Source of the DNA: Chloroflexi bacterium UBA5177 | GTDB lineage: Bacteria; Chloroflexota; UBA5177 | DNA length: 8,867 bases | Direction of reading: 5' to 3' | Assembly (NCBI GenBank): GCA_002413265.1 | Contig: DHWR01000254.1 | Location: 828-9,694 of the forward strand | Shown: positions 1 to 8,592 of the stretch, one piece after another | Layout: every line of letters starts with the position of its first letter | Numbering within the stretch: position 1 is the first letter of the stretch | The notes under the pieces: model-generated | What the model saw: the letters and a program-made list of their open reading frames with translations, nothing else | Told to the model about the DNA's origin: nothing | Databases searched by the model: none | Program-made: the position numbers and the translations under genes

Positions 1-638
1 GTGGTGGCGGCTGCGAGGCCGTGACCTCGGTGCTCGGGATGTGTGAAGACTCCGCCGACCGCCGCCATCCCGAAGGGCTCGCTCGTGCAGTGCGTTCGCG
101 ACACAGCCACGAGCTCGCCGCCGCGAAAGGCTCCCACGTGCACACCCACGTCCAGCATGGATGCTTCGAAGACGACTTGTTCTTCCCACTGTGCGTGGAG
201 ACTTCCTAGCTCGTCGGAGTCAGACGGGGTCAGAAGCCGCAGGGTCGCGTAATCGGCGGTCGCCGCCTGGAAGTCCAACGGGGCCAGGATCATTCGATAC
301 ATCTCCTCGACCGAATCGACGTTGTAGTGAACATTCAGCGCTGAGTGATCTGCAGATCGACTTTGATAGAGGGCGGCCGCGGGCAAGTTCTGCGCGCCGA
401 CGAGAATCGCCCGAATAGCCGCCGTTTCACCGTACGGGATGAGTATCGCGAGGTTTGGAAGCGAATACGCGAGCACCACTGCACGCAGGCGTCCGGCTCC
501 GCGCGCACCGACGAACCGGGCGCTCGGTCGAAATGGCTGCTCGAGGTCGCACAGCCCGTATAGGGTCCAGGAGCGGTCTTGAAGCAGCAGTTCCGTTATC
601 TCCTCATCGTTCTGCTCGTCCGCGACTACGAAGCTCAT
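1..638 (-). CDS. GNAT-family N-acetyltransferase, two-part type (partial, runs off left edge)
   Basis: Reading the reverse strand from the ATG at 638 gives 212 codons with no stop to the window edge, so the C-terminus is missing. The protein begins MSFVVADEQNDEE. Residues 1-125 resemble the variable N-terminal half of two-part GNATs. Residues 130-212 are the start of a catalytic GNAT domain. At about 194-210 the acetyl-CoA-binding motif A is visible: VGGVFTHPEHRGHGLAAA, with the R-G-H-G-L pyrophosphate loop. By family it should transfer an acetyl group from acetyl-CoA to an amine; the substrate cannot be told. Its ATG overlaps the TGA of the upstream phosphofructokinase gene (ATGA), and no Shine-Dalgarno site is visible before it. 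It is therefore probably translated by coupling in a two-gene operon. The family call is firm; the biological role is unknown. Confidence 0.85.
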   Translation of the reverse strand, partial: MSFVVADEQNDEEITELLLQDRSWTLYGLCDLEQPFRPSARFVGARGAGRLRAVVLAYSLPNLAILIPYGETAAIRAILVGAQNLPAAALYQSRSADHSALNVHYNVDSVEEMYRMILAPLDFQAATADYATLRLLTPSDSDELGSLHAQWEEQVVFEASMLDVGVHVGAFRGGELVAVSRTHCTSEPFGMAAVGGVFTHPEHRGHGLAAAT

Positions 639-1858
639 GTCGAGTGCGGGTGCGACAACGAGATCGAGGGTAGGTCGCCGATCCGCTCATAGCGAGGGAA
701 CGGATCAGGGCCTAGCAGGGGGAGAGCATAGCGACGGAAGCTCTCGGTAGTCATCCGACCGGTCCGGTCGAGGAACTCGTCGGGCAGTAGGCTCTGGCGG
801 TTGGCGATGGCGGCGAGCGGCGCGCTCGAGGTGGAGCAGCGATACGGCTGGTCTGCTTCCCGTACCAGCGTGACCATCCGATCGGTCTCGTCGGCCGATG
901 CCAGCTGGACGGCAGCTCTTCCGGCCTCTCTAGCCTCCTCCACATCGACCCGGGACGAGAACGCCGTGGACATTCTCTGCAGACTTCCCGGCTTGTCGAA
1001 CCTGGCTCGCAGTCCCAGCTCGCTCTGCACCAGCTCGACCATGGCCTGAGCCGTGCCACGTAGGAGTGGGTGACCGAAGGCATCGCGGTCGCCGCTGCTG
1101 CTCGGATCGGCGAAGGGGTGTCCGTGCTCATCCCTCATAGTCTCGGTCACGACGGCCACCACGTATCCGAATTCCTCATAGACGCGTCGAACATCGTCGA
1201 GAAGCTGGGTCCGCGAGACCGGACGTTCCGGCACGTAGATCAGATGGGGCGCGTCTGCGGGCCTTTGTTTACCGAGTGCCGAGGCGGCCGCCACCCAGCC
1301 GGCATCCCTCCCCATGACCTCGATGAACTTCACCGGGTACATGGTCGGCATCGACTCCGTGTCCTTCGCCGAGTCCATGGTGGCAACGGCGACGTAGCGA
1401 GCGATGGAGCCGTAGCCGGGAGAGTGGTCGGTGACGGGAAGGTCGTTGTCGATGGTCTTGGGGACCGCGATGGCCGAGATGTCCAGACCGAGGTCGATCG
1501 CCATTCGCGCCACTCTGTGAACCGTGTCGGCGGAATCGTTGCCGCCGATATAGACCATGGCTGTAACGTCGTTGTCTGAATAGGAGGTGAGCAGAGCTTC
1601 GATCTCCTCGTCGGAGACCATACGACGTGAGGAGGCGAGGGCCGCGCCCGGTGTCGTGGCCACGGCTTCCAAGCGTTCGGGGGCTAGGGAGCTGAGGTCG
1701 ACGTAGTCGTCTTGCAGTGCCCCTTCGGCGCCCCGTCGCATACCGTAGACGGCGCGATAGCCGGCCGCGAGGGCGCTTTCGACGACTCCGACGAGGCTGG
1801 AGTTGATGACGGCGGTCGCGCCCCCAGCCTGGCCGACCACCAGGTTGCCGCCGCGCAT
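635..1858 (-). CDS. pfp: Pyrophosphate-type 6-phosphofructokinase
   Basis: This 407-aa protein (MRGGNLVVGQAGG...) belongs to the phosphofructokinase family, which phosphorylates fructose 6-phosphate to the 1,6-bisphosphate in the cytoplasm. Visible motifs: the N-terminal G-rich phosphoryl-donor loop (about 8-13), YIGGNDSADT (103-112), PKTIDNDLPVTDH (133-145, with the catalytic-base Asp in TIDND) and VMGRDAGW (181-188). Two positions mark pyrophosphate rather than ATP as donor. Asp108 stands where ATP enzymes have the second Gly of GGDGS, and Lys134 replaces the Gly of PGTIDND. A PPi enzyme would be reversible and energy-saving. The start at 1858 is chosen because GGGGAGGA lies just upstream and the N-terminal loop needs no more sequence. 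The frame stays open to 2080, but that extension is unlike the family and overlaps the neighbouring gene. Donor specificity is inferred from residues, not shown. Confidence 0.93.
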   Translation of the reverse strand: MRGGNLVVGQAGGATAVINSSLVGVVESALAAGYRAVYGMRRGAEGALQDDYVDLSSLAPERLEAVATTPGAALASSRRMVSDEEIEALLTSYSDNDVTAMVYIGGNDSADTVHRVARMAIDLGLDISAIAVPKTIDNDLPVTDHSPGYGSIARYVAVATMDSAKDTESMPTMYPVKFIEVMGRDAGWVAAASALGKQRPADAPHLIYVPERPVSRTQLLDDVRRVYEEFGYVVAVVTETMRDEHGHPFADPSSSGDRDAFGHPLLRGTAQAMVELVQSELGLRARFDKPGSLQRMSTAFSSRVDVEEAREAGRAAVQLASADETDRMVTLVREADQPYRCSTSSAPLAAIANRQSLLPDEFLDRTGRMTTESFRRYALPLLGPDPFPRYERIGDLPSISLSHPHST

Positions 1859-1862
1859 GGAT

Positions 1863-1870
1863 TCCTCCCC
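1863..1870 (-). promoter_or_regulatory. Shine-Dalgarno site of pfp
   Basis: On the minus strand GGGGAGGA lies 4 nt before the ATG at 1858. It decides this start against the upstream in-frame ATGs that would give a 481-aa product. Confidence 0.75.
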
Positions 1871-1885
1871 CTGTTTGGTCATCGA

Positions 1886-1891
1886 AGTATA
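1886..1891 (-). promoter_or_regulatory. Possible -10 element for pfp
   Basis: TATACT on the minus strand lies 27 nt before the pfp start and matches five of six bases of the sigma-70 -10 consensus. No convincing -35 hexamer is seen at 16-18 bp, where the sequence is CCAAGG-like. Transcription from here would give a leader of about 20 nt that contains the Shine-Dalgarno site. The call rests on one hexamer and on position only. Confidence 0.35.
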
Positions 1892-1905
1892 CGGGCGGAC
1901 TGGCC

Positions 1906-1917
1906 GCGCCTTGGCGC
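1906..1917. promoter_or_regulatory. Palindrome in the pfp/desulfurase divergent region (possible operator)
   Basis: GCGCCTTGGCGC has perfect 5-bp arms around a TT centre. It lies between the start sites of pfp (minus) and the cysteine desulfurase gene (plus), about where the -35 of the pfp promoter would be. A bound regulator could affect both genes. In GC-rich DNA a short GC palindrome can arise by chance; another, GCCGCGGC, lies at 1923-1930. Confidence 0.25.
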
Positions 1918-1951
1918 ATTCCGCCGCGGCATCGGTCGCGCGGTGCTTCCC

Positions 1952-1957
1952 TACAAT
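1952..1957 (+). promoter_or_regulatory. Possible -10 element for the desulfurase-eno operon
   Basis: TACAAT (five of six to consensus) lies 20 nt before the GTG start at 1978. It would place transcription start near 1964, just upstream of a GAGGA Shine-Dalgarno site at 1969-1973. No TTGACA-like -35 is present at the right spacing, so either an activator is needed or the match is chance. Confidence 0.33.
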
Positions 1958-1977
1958 GAGGCGATTGCGAGGAAATC

Positions 1978-3144
1978 GTGCCCGAAACGGTCTATCTGGA
2001 TCATGCCGCGACGACTCCCCTACGTTCGGAGGCGAGGGCCGCGATGGAGCCGTACCTAACCTGTAACTACGGCAACCCATCGAGCATCTATCGGATGGCG
2101 CAGGACGCGAGATCAGCGCTGGATCGAGCTCGGGACGTGGTTGCCGGCTGCCTGGGAGCCAGGCCGGGGGAGATTATCTTCACGTCCGGCGGAACCGAAA
2201 GCAATAATGCCGCCATCAAGGGCGCTGTGCTGGCGAGGCGTGACAGCGGCCGACATATCGTCACCACTGCGATCGAGCATCACGCGGTCCTGCATCCGAT
2301 CGAGGAGCTGACCGAACGTTTCGGCTTCGAATGCACGGTGGTCCCTGTAGGACGAGGCGGGATTGTCGCGGTGAGCGAGGTCGAGCGAGTCATCCGGGAC
2401 GACACGGTGCTGGTGTCGGTGATGTGGGCGAACAACGAGATCGGCACCATCCAGCCGGTGGACGAGATTGCACGTGTGGCGCGGCGGCGCGGGGTGGCAA
2501 TTCACGTCGACGCGGTGCAGGCTATCGGCTCCCTGAAGATCGATCTCTCATCGACCCCGATCGATTTCCTCAGCATCTCGGCGCACAAGTTCTATGGGCC
2601 AAAGGGCGTGGGCGCCCTCTTTGTGCGAGCCGGCACGCCGTGGTGGGCACTCCTGACGGGCGGGGGACAGGAGCGCAATCGTCGCGCGGGTACGGAGAAT
2701 GTCTCTGGCATTGTGGGCATGTCTCGGGCACTGGAGCTTGCCGTGTCCGAGCGTGAGAGCGCGAATGCTCGGGTGCAGGGGCTGCGTGACTTTCTCCTGA
2801 ATGAGATCAGGAGTCGCATCACGGGCGTCTTCGTCAATGGGGATATGAAACAACGGCAGCCCGGGAACCTCAATCTGTCATTCGAGAGCGTTCACGGGGA
2901 GTCACTTTTGGTGGCTCTCGACCTGGCGGGCACCATGGCTTCCAGTGGCTCGGCCTGCACCTCGGGATCGCTCGAGCCGAGCCATGTGCTGCTGGCGATT
3001 GGTCTGTCTGACGCGCTGGCCCAAGGGTCGCTTCGGCTCACGGTAGGGCGGGAGAACACGCGGGCGGAGATGGAGCGGACGGTGGACGTTCTCGAAGGCA
3101 TCGTTTCGCGCTTACGCAGCCTGGCGCCGGCCGCGGCAGTCTGA
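1978..3144 (+). CDS. nifS: Cysteine desulfurase, NifS/IscS type (class V aminotransferase fold)
   Basis: This 388-aa PLP enzyme strips sulfur from L-cysteine, giving alanine and an enzyme persulfide for Fe-S cluster or thio-cofactor synthesis. The N-terminal signature YLDHAATTP is at 6-14. The PLP-contact segment TSGGTESNN is at 69-77, and the His pair HH at 101-102 includes the PLP-stacking His. VDAVQ (177-181) supplies the PLP-pyridine Asp178. The Schiff-base Lys is Lys204 in SISAHKFYGPKG, and RRAGTEN is at 235-241. The persulfide Cys is Cys327 in SSGSACTSGSLEPSHVL, the group I (IscS/NifS) signature. All catalytic residues are present and the length is typical. The start is GTG at 1978 with GAGGA four nt upstream; the signature motif follows at once. 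It is the first gene of a four-gene operon, and its TGA overlaps the scaffold gene's ATG by one base (TGATG). Whether it serves housekeeping Fe-S assembly or tRNA thiolation cannot be told. Confidence 0.96.
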   Translation: MPETVYLDHAATTPLRSEARAAMEPYLTCNYGNPSSIYRMAQDARSALDRARDVVAGCLGARPGEIIFTSGGTESNNAAIKGAVLARRDSGRHIVTTAIEHHAVLHPIEELTERFGFECTVVPVGRGGIVAVSEVERVIRDDTVLVSVMWANNEIGTIQPVDEIARVARRRGVAIHVDAVQAIGSLKIDLSSTPIDFLSISAHKFYGPKGVGALFVRAGTPWWALLTGGGQERNRRAGTENVSGIVGMSRALELAVSERESANARVQGLRDFLLNEIRSRITGVFVNGDMKQRQPGNLNLSFESVHGESLLVALDLAGTMASSGSACTSGSLEPSHVLLAIGLSDALAQGSLRLTVGRENTRAEMERTVDVLEGIVSRLRSLAPAAAV

Positions 3145-3532
3145 TGTTCTCCGAAACCCTGCTGGAGCACTTTCGGTCGCCTCGTAACGTCGGAGAAATG
3201 CAGGATGCGGACGCCGAGGCGGAGCAGGAAAACCCGGTATGCGGCGACCGCCTCCACGTCTGGCTGCGTATAAAGGACGGGCGTGTGGAGGCGGCGAGCT
3301 GGCAGGCGCAGGGATGCGCACCGGCTCTCGCGGCCGCGAGTCTGTCCAGTGAGATGATCGGAGGCATGTCGCTGGATGAGGCGGTGCGCCTCGACCGGGA
3401 CGACATTGAGCAGGCGCTGGGTGGGCTGCCGCCGCGCAAGGGCCACGCCACGAGCCTGGCGGCATCGACAATTCGAATGGCGATCGAGAGCTATCGGAGC
3501 CGGACGAGCCAGCCGGTGGCAGAGGAGGCCTC

Positions 3533-3536
<4 letters not shown>
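3144..3536 (+). CDS. iscU: IscU/NifU-N-like Fe-S scaffold protein lacking the third cysteine
   Basis: This 130-aa protein matches the IscU/NifU N-terminal domain in length and layout. It starts with MFSETLLEHFRSPRNVG. NPVCGD carries Cys33 and the ligand Asp35, QGCAPALAAASL carries Cys58, and LPPRKGHATSLAAS sits at 95-108. These match IscU Cys37, Asp39, Cys63 and the LPPVK-HC segment. The His of that segment is kept (His101), but the next residue, normally the third invariant Cys, is Ala102. In IscU the three cysteines hold the nascent [2Fe-2S] cluster or accept sulfur from the desulfurase, so this protein is either a divergent scaffold or an adapted sulfur acceptor. The LPPVK-like element (the HscA-binding site in enteric IscU) is kept as LPPRK, but no hscA/hscB is nearby. 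It overlaps the desulfurase gene by one base and has no strong Shine-Dalgarno site, which suggests coupled translation with its likely partner. Confidence 0.88.
3521..3528 (+). promoter_or_regulatory. Shine-Dalgarno site that decides the TTG start of gpmI
   Basis: AGAGGAGG lies 4 nt before the TTG at 3533, inside the end of the scaffold gene. No in-frame ATG fits: the first Met (residue 12) is inside the conserved metal-binding motif VLIVMDGYG. The strong site supports the rare TTG start. Confidence 0.75.
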
Positions 3537-6432
<2,896 letters not shown>

Positions 6433-6433
6433 G

Positions 6434-6715
6434 TCAGACCCCGAAGGCTTCTCGGTCGTCAGCCGCGAATTCTGCCTCGATGGCGCGCGATTCCGCGACG
6501 AACTCTGGATCCCTAGAGGCCCGCTCCCAGGCGTGTGCGTCTGCTGAGTCCTGAGCTTCACGCACGAGCCGGGCAACGGCATGCTGGACGGGCGCATCTT
6601 GTTCGGGTTCCATGCGGTCAACGTTAGCAAGTTGATGAATGAGGAGGAAGAGAGTGTGGGAGGTGGGTGACAAGCTTGCCTGCGCAAGTTCGAGACGGGT
6701 TAAGTCCTGAGTCAT
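6434..6715 (-). CDS. Small protein of unknown function, 93 aa
   Basis: I do not recognise this protein (MTQDLTRLELAQASLSP...). The C-terminal half is charged and helix-prone (AVARLVREAQDSADAHAWE, then RDPEFVAESRAIEAEFAAD), with alanine and acidic residues dominant. There are no cysteines, signal peptide or membrane segment. The DPEF-AE--AIE-EFA pattern is reminiscent of small antitoxin-like or accessory proteins, but that is only an impression. The start at 6715 is chosen because it overlaps the stop of the AlkZ-related gene as ATGA and has GGGGAG six nt upstream. An in-frame ATG at 6742 would add nine residues and overlap more. Coupling to the upstream gene, a Shine-Dalgarno site and a frame open to within one base of eno's stop favour a real gene. 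Function cannot be assigned. Confidence 0.6.
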   Translation of the reverse strand: MTQDLTRLELAQASLSPTSHTLFLLIHQLANVDRMEPEQDAPVQHAVARLVREAQDSADAHAWERASRDPEFVAESRAIEAEFAADDREAFGV

Positions 6716-7545
6716 CTTGGACTCCCCGACCGGGAATTCCATACGTAGCAGTCAGTTTTGTAGCCGGGAACTGCTTCCAGCTTTAGTTCTCCTTCTTCTT
6801 TCAATCTCTCGAGCGAGGCCCGCAGGAGCTGTTCGTCGATGCCGGTGTGGCGAGCGAGAGGGATGGGGGCGGCGAAGGCTGCTGCTGGGAGATAGCTCTC
6901 AAGGAATTTGTCGCAGGCTTCCTCGGGGCTCAGCTTTTCGGCGGCGTCGACGTGCTCGCGATAACGGGCGGAGACCAGAGCGTGGCTCATTTCGTCGCCG
7001 TTACCGCTGACCAGTTTGGCAAGCATGAGGCGGGAGTCTAGCTCCTCTACGGCTTTCAAGTAGGCGGCCCGCTGCTCCTTCCCGGTTGGGAAGTCTGCTG
7101 CTTTCCGAAGCTCGGCGGTCGAGAGCGTGCCTCCCGACTCGTCGAGGGCGCGGGCGATCTTGTAGGCGTTAGCCGAGATCGTGCCGAGGTCGAAGAGCTC
7201 GTCTGGAGTGCGCAGCTCGGCGCGCAGGCGCAGGATTGACGGTAGGAGGGACCAGGAAACCCAGGTGGGCCGCTTCCGCACCACCAGCGAATAGAAGCCG
7301 GCTTGCCGTCCACCGAGGTGCCAGCGCCAGGTGTAGACCTCGCCGGAAGGCGTGTCCCACGCGGAGTCGGTTTTGGCTTCCGGATCACCCAGATAGGCGT
7401 GGAAGATGTTGGGTAACTCGGGGGAGGCCGGATAGTGGGTGACCACTCCCAGGGATTGAATCAGCTCCGCCGCGGCATCCGCGTCCGGGATGTGGGTTTC
7501 CGGCGTCTGGTACCAGGCATGGAGGCGTTTCTCGACGGGCGTCAT
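6712..7545 (-). CDS. AlkZ-related winged-helix protein
   Basis: This 277-aa protein (MTPVEKRLHAWYQTPETHI...) resembles proteins annotated as AlkZ-related, which are distant relatives of the AlkZ/YcaQ DNA glycosylases built from winged-helix modules. Supporting pattern: an N-terminal segment with ELIQSLGVVTHYPASPELPN (27-46), then TWRWHLGGRQAGFYSLVVRK (72-91) followed by RPTWVSWSLLPSILRL (92-107), and a winged-helix-like block at about 122-180 (ISANAYKIARALDESGG then LSTAELRKAADFPTG). A C-terminal helical region (205-270) ends in a second small helix-turn-helix-like unit. I cannot place the catalytic QxD/QxR motif of true AlkZ, so glycosylase activity is doubtful. The ATG has GGAAGGAG upstream (7556-7563). 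It is coupled by ATGA to the 93-aa gene. The family call is from memory of motif order and would need a profile search. Confidence 0.6.
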   Translation of the reverse strand: MTPVEKRLHAWYQTPETHIPDADAAAELIQSLGVVTHYPASPELPNIFHAYLGDPEAKTDSAWDTPSGEVYTWRWHLGGRQAGFYSLVVRKRPTWVSWSLLPSILRLRAELRTPDELFDLGTISANAYKIARALDESGGTLSTAELRKAADFPTGKEQRAAYLKAVEELDSRLMLAKLVSGNGDEMSHALVSARYREHVDAAEKLSPEEACDKFLESYLPAAAFAAPIPLARHTGIDEQLLRASLERLKEEGELKLEAVPGYKTDCYVWNSRSGSPR

Positions 7546-7564
7546 ATTTTCAACTCTCCTTCCA

Positions 7565-7686
7565 GGGGGTTGTTGGGAGACTCGGGCACCCCTAAAGGGG
7601 TGCAGCTACAGGGTGGCGGAGCTCCGGGGGTTGTTGAGGAGTCTCGGGCACGCCTAACGGGGTGCAGCTACAGGTTGGCGGAGCCA
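7565..7686. repeat. Imperfect tandem repeat, two units of about 61-62 bp
   Basis: Two adjacent units begin at 7565 and 7626. Each runs GGGGGTTGTTG, then a variable GAGNCTCGGGCAC, a hairpin core, GGGGTGCAGCTACAGG and (G/T)TGGCGGAG. Differences are a one-base insertion and a handful of substitutions. The first unit has a perfect 8-bp stem (7586-7603); in the second the stem has two mismatches. The right unit runs into the 3' end of the toroid-protein gene and contains its stop codon. The design resembles short palindromic intergenic repeats (REP/MITE-like) scattered in many GC-rich genomes. Only this one locus is visible, so dispersal is inferred. Confidence 0.85.
7586..7603. other. Perfect hairpin in the left repeat unit
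   Basis: GCACCCCTAAAGGGGTGC can fold with 8-bp arms. With the T-A closing pair open it is a 7-bp GC-rich stem with a TAAA loop. There is no run of T on either strand after it, so it is a poor intrinsic terminator. It could still pause polymerase or protect the 3' end of the toroid-protein mRNA. Confidence 0.6.
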
Positions 7687-8516
7687 TCAAGCTTTCCGAA
7701 CCGCCTCAACGTGGCGAGCGCCTGAGCGGTAACCGGTGGTCGCCAGTGCTCGCCATAGGCGACCGGCCAGCCTCCATCCTCCAGCTGCTCTGCGGCGAGA
7801 GCTGCGACCCGTTCGTCGAGGATGGCTGGCGGCATGCGCCGGCCCACGAAGGTCTCGGGGCCGCGAACGTACTCGAGGAAGTGCATGGCGTCCGGGAGCG
7901 CTTTGGCTGCCTCCTGGCGCAACAGCCACCACATCGCACCGGAGAGGTACAGCTCCTTCTGCGGATGATCCCACTCGGACACAAAGTAGAGGACATAGGG
8001 GCGAACGCTGTAGTAGGCATCGCCGAGCAGGTCATTGGGAGTCGCAAGATGATCGAACAGTCGATCCGCGCGAGCGTGAAATTGCTCGGAGCCGAGACCA
8101 AGGGCGCGTAAGTAGCCGGAGATGGTGCACGACGGGTTGAGGCTGGGCCAGGTCCACTCTCTGAACCAGGGAGCCATCTCCTGCTCGTACACGGCGGGCG
8201 AGAACCTCAGGTTGCCGTCGTCCTCCTGGCTCTCCTCAAGGTAGCTCACGGTTCGAGCGAGAAGCTCGGCGTCGCGAGGCACGTTGGTCTCCAAACAGAT
8301 CGACAGCGCGATCTCGGTCGCGAAGGGGTTGCTGGGCGGTCCCTGAATGTCCGGCTCGAGGCCGTGACCGAAGCCTCCGTCGTCGTTCTGATACGTCGAC
8401 AGAGCTTCCAGCACACCGTCTCGAGTTCCTTCGCCGAAATGAAAGTCGAACAGAGCCTTGTCGATGTCTCTTCCGTGGGTGTGAACGAATTCGCCGGCTC
8501 GAGTAACGCTGATCAT
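7668..8516 (-). CDS. Small alpha-toroid protein, squalene-cyclase/prenyltransferase-like, function unknown
   Basis: This 282-aa protein (MISVTRAGEFVHTHGRDID...) has the style of the alpha/alpha-toroid superfamily (terpene cyclases, prenyltransferase beta subunits). Three QW-like turns are visible: QNDDGGFG (43-50), QEDDGNLRF (97-105) and QLEDGGWP (244-251), the last followed by a long helix ending LATLRRF. A Trp-rich stretch (APWFREWTWPSLNPS, 115-129) lies in between. The DxDD acid motif of class II cyclases is absent, there is no clear zinc-ligand set of a prenyltransferase, and the protein is less than half the length of a hopene cyclase. It may therefore be a binding or non-catalytic toroid. 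It has no signal peptide or membrane segment. The start at 8516 is chosen for the GGAGGG five nt upstream; an earlier in-frame ATG at 8546 lies in the operator-like repeat. The last residues and stop lie in the tandem repeat. It is divergent from a YafY-type regulator gene. Confidence 0.7.
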   Translation of the reverse strand: MISVTRAGEFVHTHGRDIDKALFDFHFGEGTRDGVLEALSTYQNDDGGFGHGLEPDIQGPPSNPFATEIALSICLETNVPRDAELLARTVSYLEESQEDDGNLRFSPAVYEQEMAPWFREWTWPSLNPSCTISGYLRALGLGSEQFHARADRLFDHLATPNDLLGDAYYSVRPYVLYFVSEWDHPQKELYLSGAMWWLLRQEAAKALPDAMHFLEYVRGPETFVGRRMPPAILDERVAALAAEQLEDGGWPVAYGEHWRPPVTAQALATLRRFGKLDGSANL

Positions 8517-8521
8517 GATTG

Positions 8522-8527
8522 CCCTCC
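8522..8527 (-). promoter_or_regulatory. Shine-Dalgarno site of the toroid-protein gene
   Basis: GGAGGG on the minus strand, 5 nt before the ATG at 8516. It favours this start over the in-frame ATG at 8546. Confidence 0.7.
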
Positions 8528-8542
8528 AAGGTGCCTTTTCTC

Positions 8543-8574
8543 CCATGTTCTCCTATATTGGTGACAGAACATGG
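8543..8574. promoter_or_regulatory. Inverted repeat, likely operator between the toroid-protein and YafY-type genes
   Basis: Perfect 9-bp arms CCATGTTCT (8543-8551) and AGAACATGG (8566-8574) are separated by 14 bp. The spacer holds TATATT (8554-8559), which looks like a -10 element for rightward transcription of the regulator. The site lies 18 bp before the regulator ATG and 26 bp before the toroid-protein start. A dimeric regulator bound here would cover the promoters of both genes. The divergently encoded YafY-type protein is the natural candidate, but that is inference from position. Confidence 0.6.
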
Positions 8575-8592
8575 CACTAATACGGGAGCGAA

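Noticed and set aside
21..673. Several short plus-strand frames at the left end.
   Set aside because: The minus strand carries an uninterrupted GNAT frame with a recognisable acetyl-CoA motif across the same bases.
1070..1579. Plus-strand 169-aa open frame opposite pfp.
   Set aside because: Its composition is that of a shadow frame, rich in His, Gly, Arg and Val, and it is fully antisense to pfp.
1859..2080. N-terminal extension of the phosphofructokinase frame to an ATG at 2080 (481 aa).
   Set aside because: The extra residues are unlike the family, overlap the desulfurase gene antisense, and a strong Shine-Dalgarno site marks the start at 1858.
7586..7603. Hairpin as a Rho-independent terminator for the toroid-protein gene.
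   Set aside because: No T-run follows on either strand, and a near-copy lies next to it as part of a repeat unit.
8517..8546. Upstream ATG at 8546 for the toroid protein (292 aa).
   Set aside because: It lies in the inverted repeat, has no clear ribosome site, and the ATG at 8516 has GGAGGG five nt upstream.
8552..8561. CCTATATTGG fits the eukaryotic CArG box pattern.
   Set aside because: The context is plainly bacterial; the match is a chance effect of a -10-like hexamer between GC pairs.
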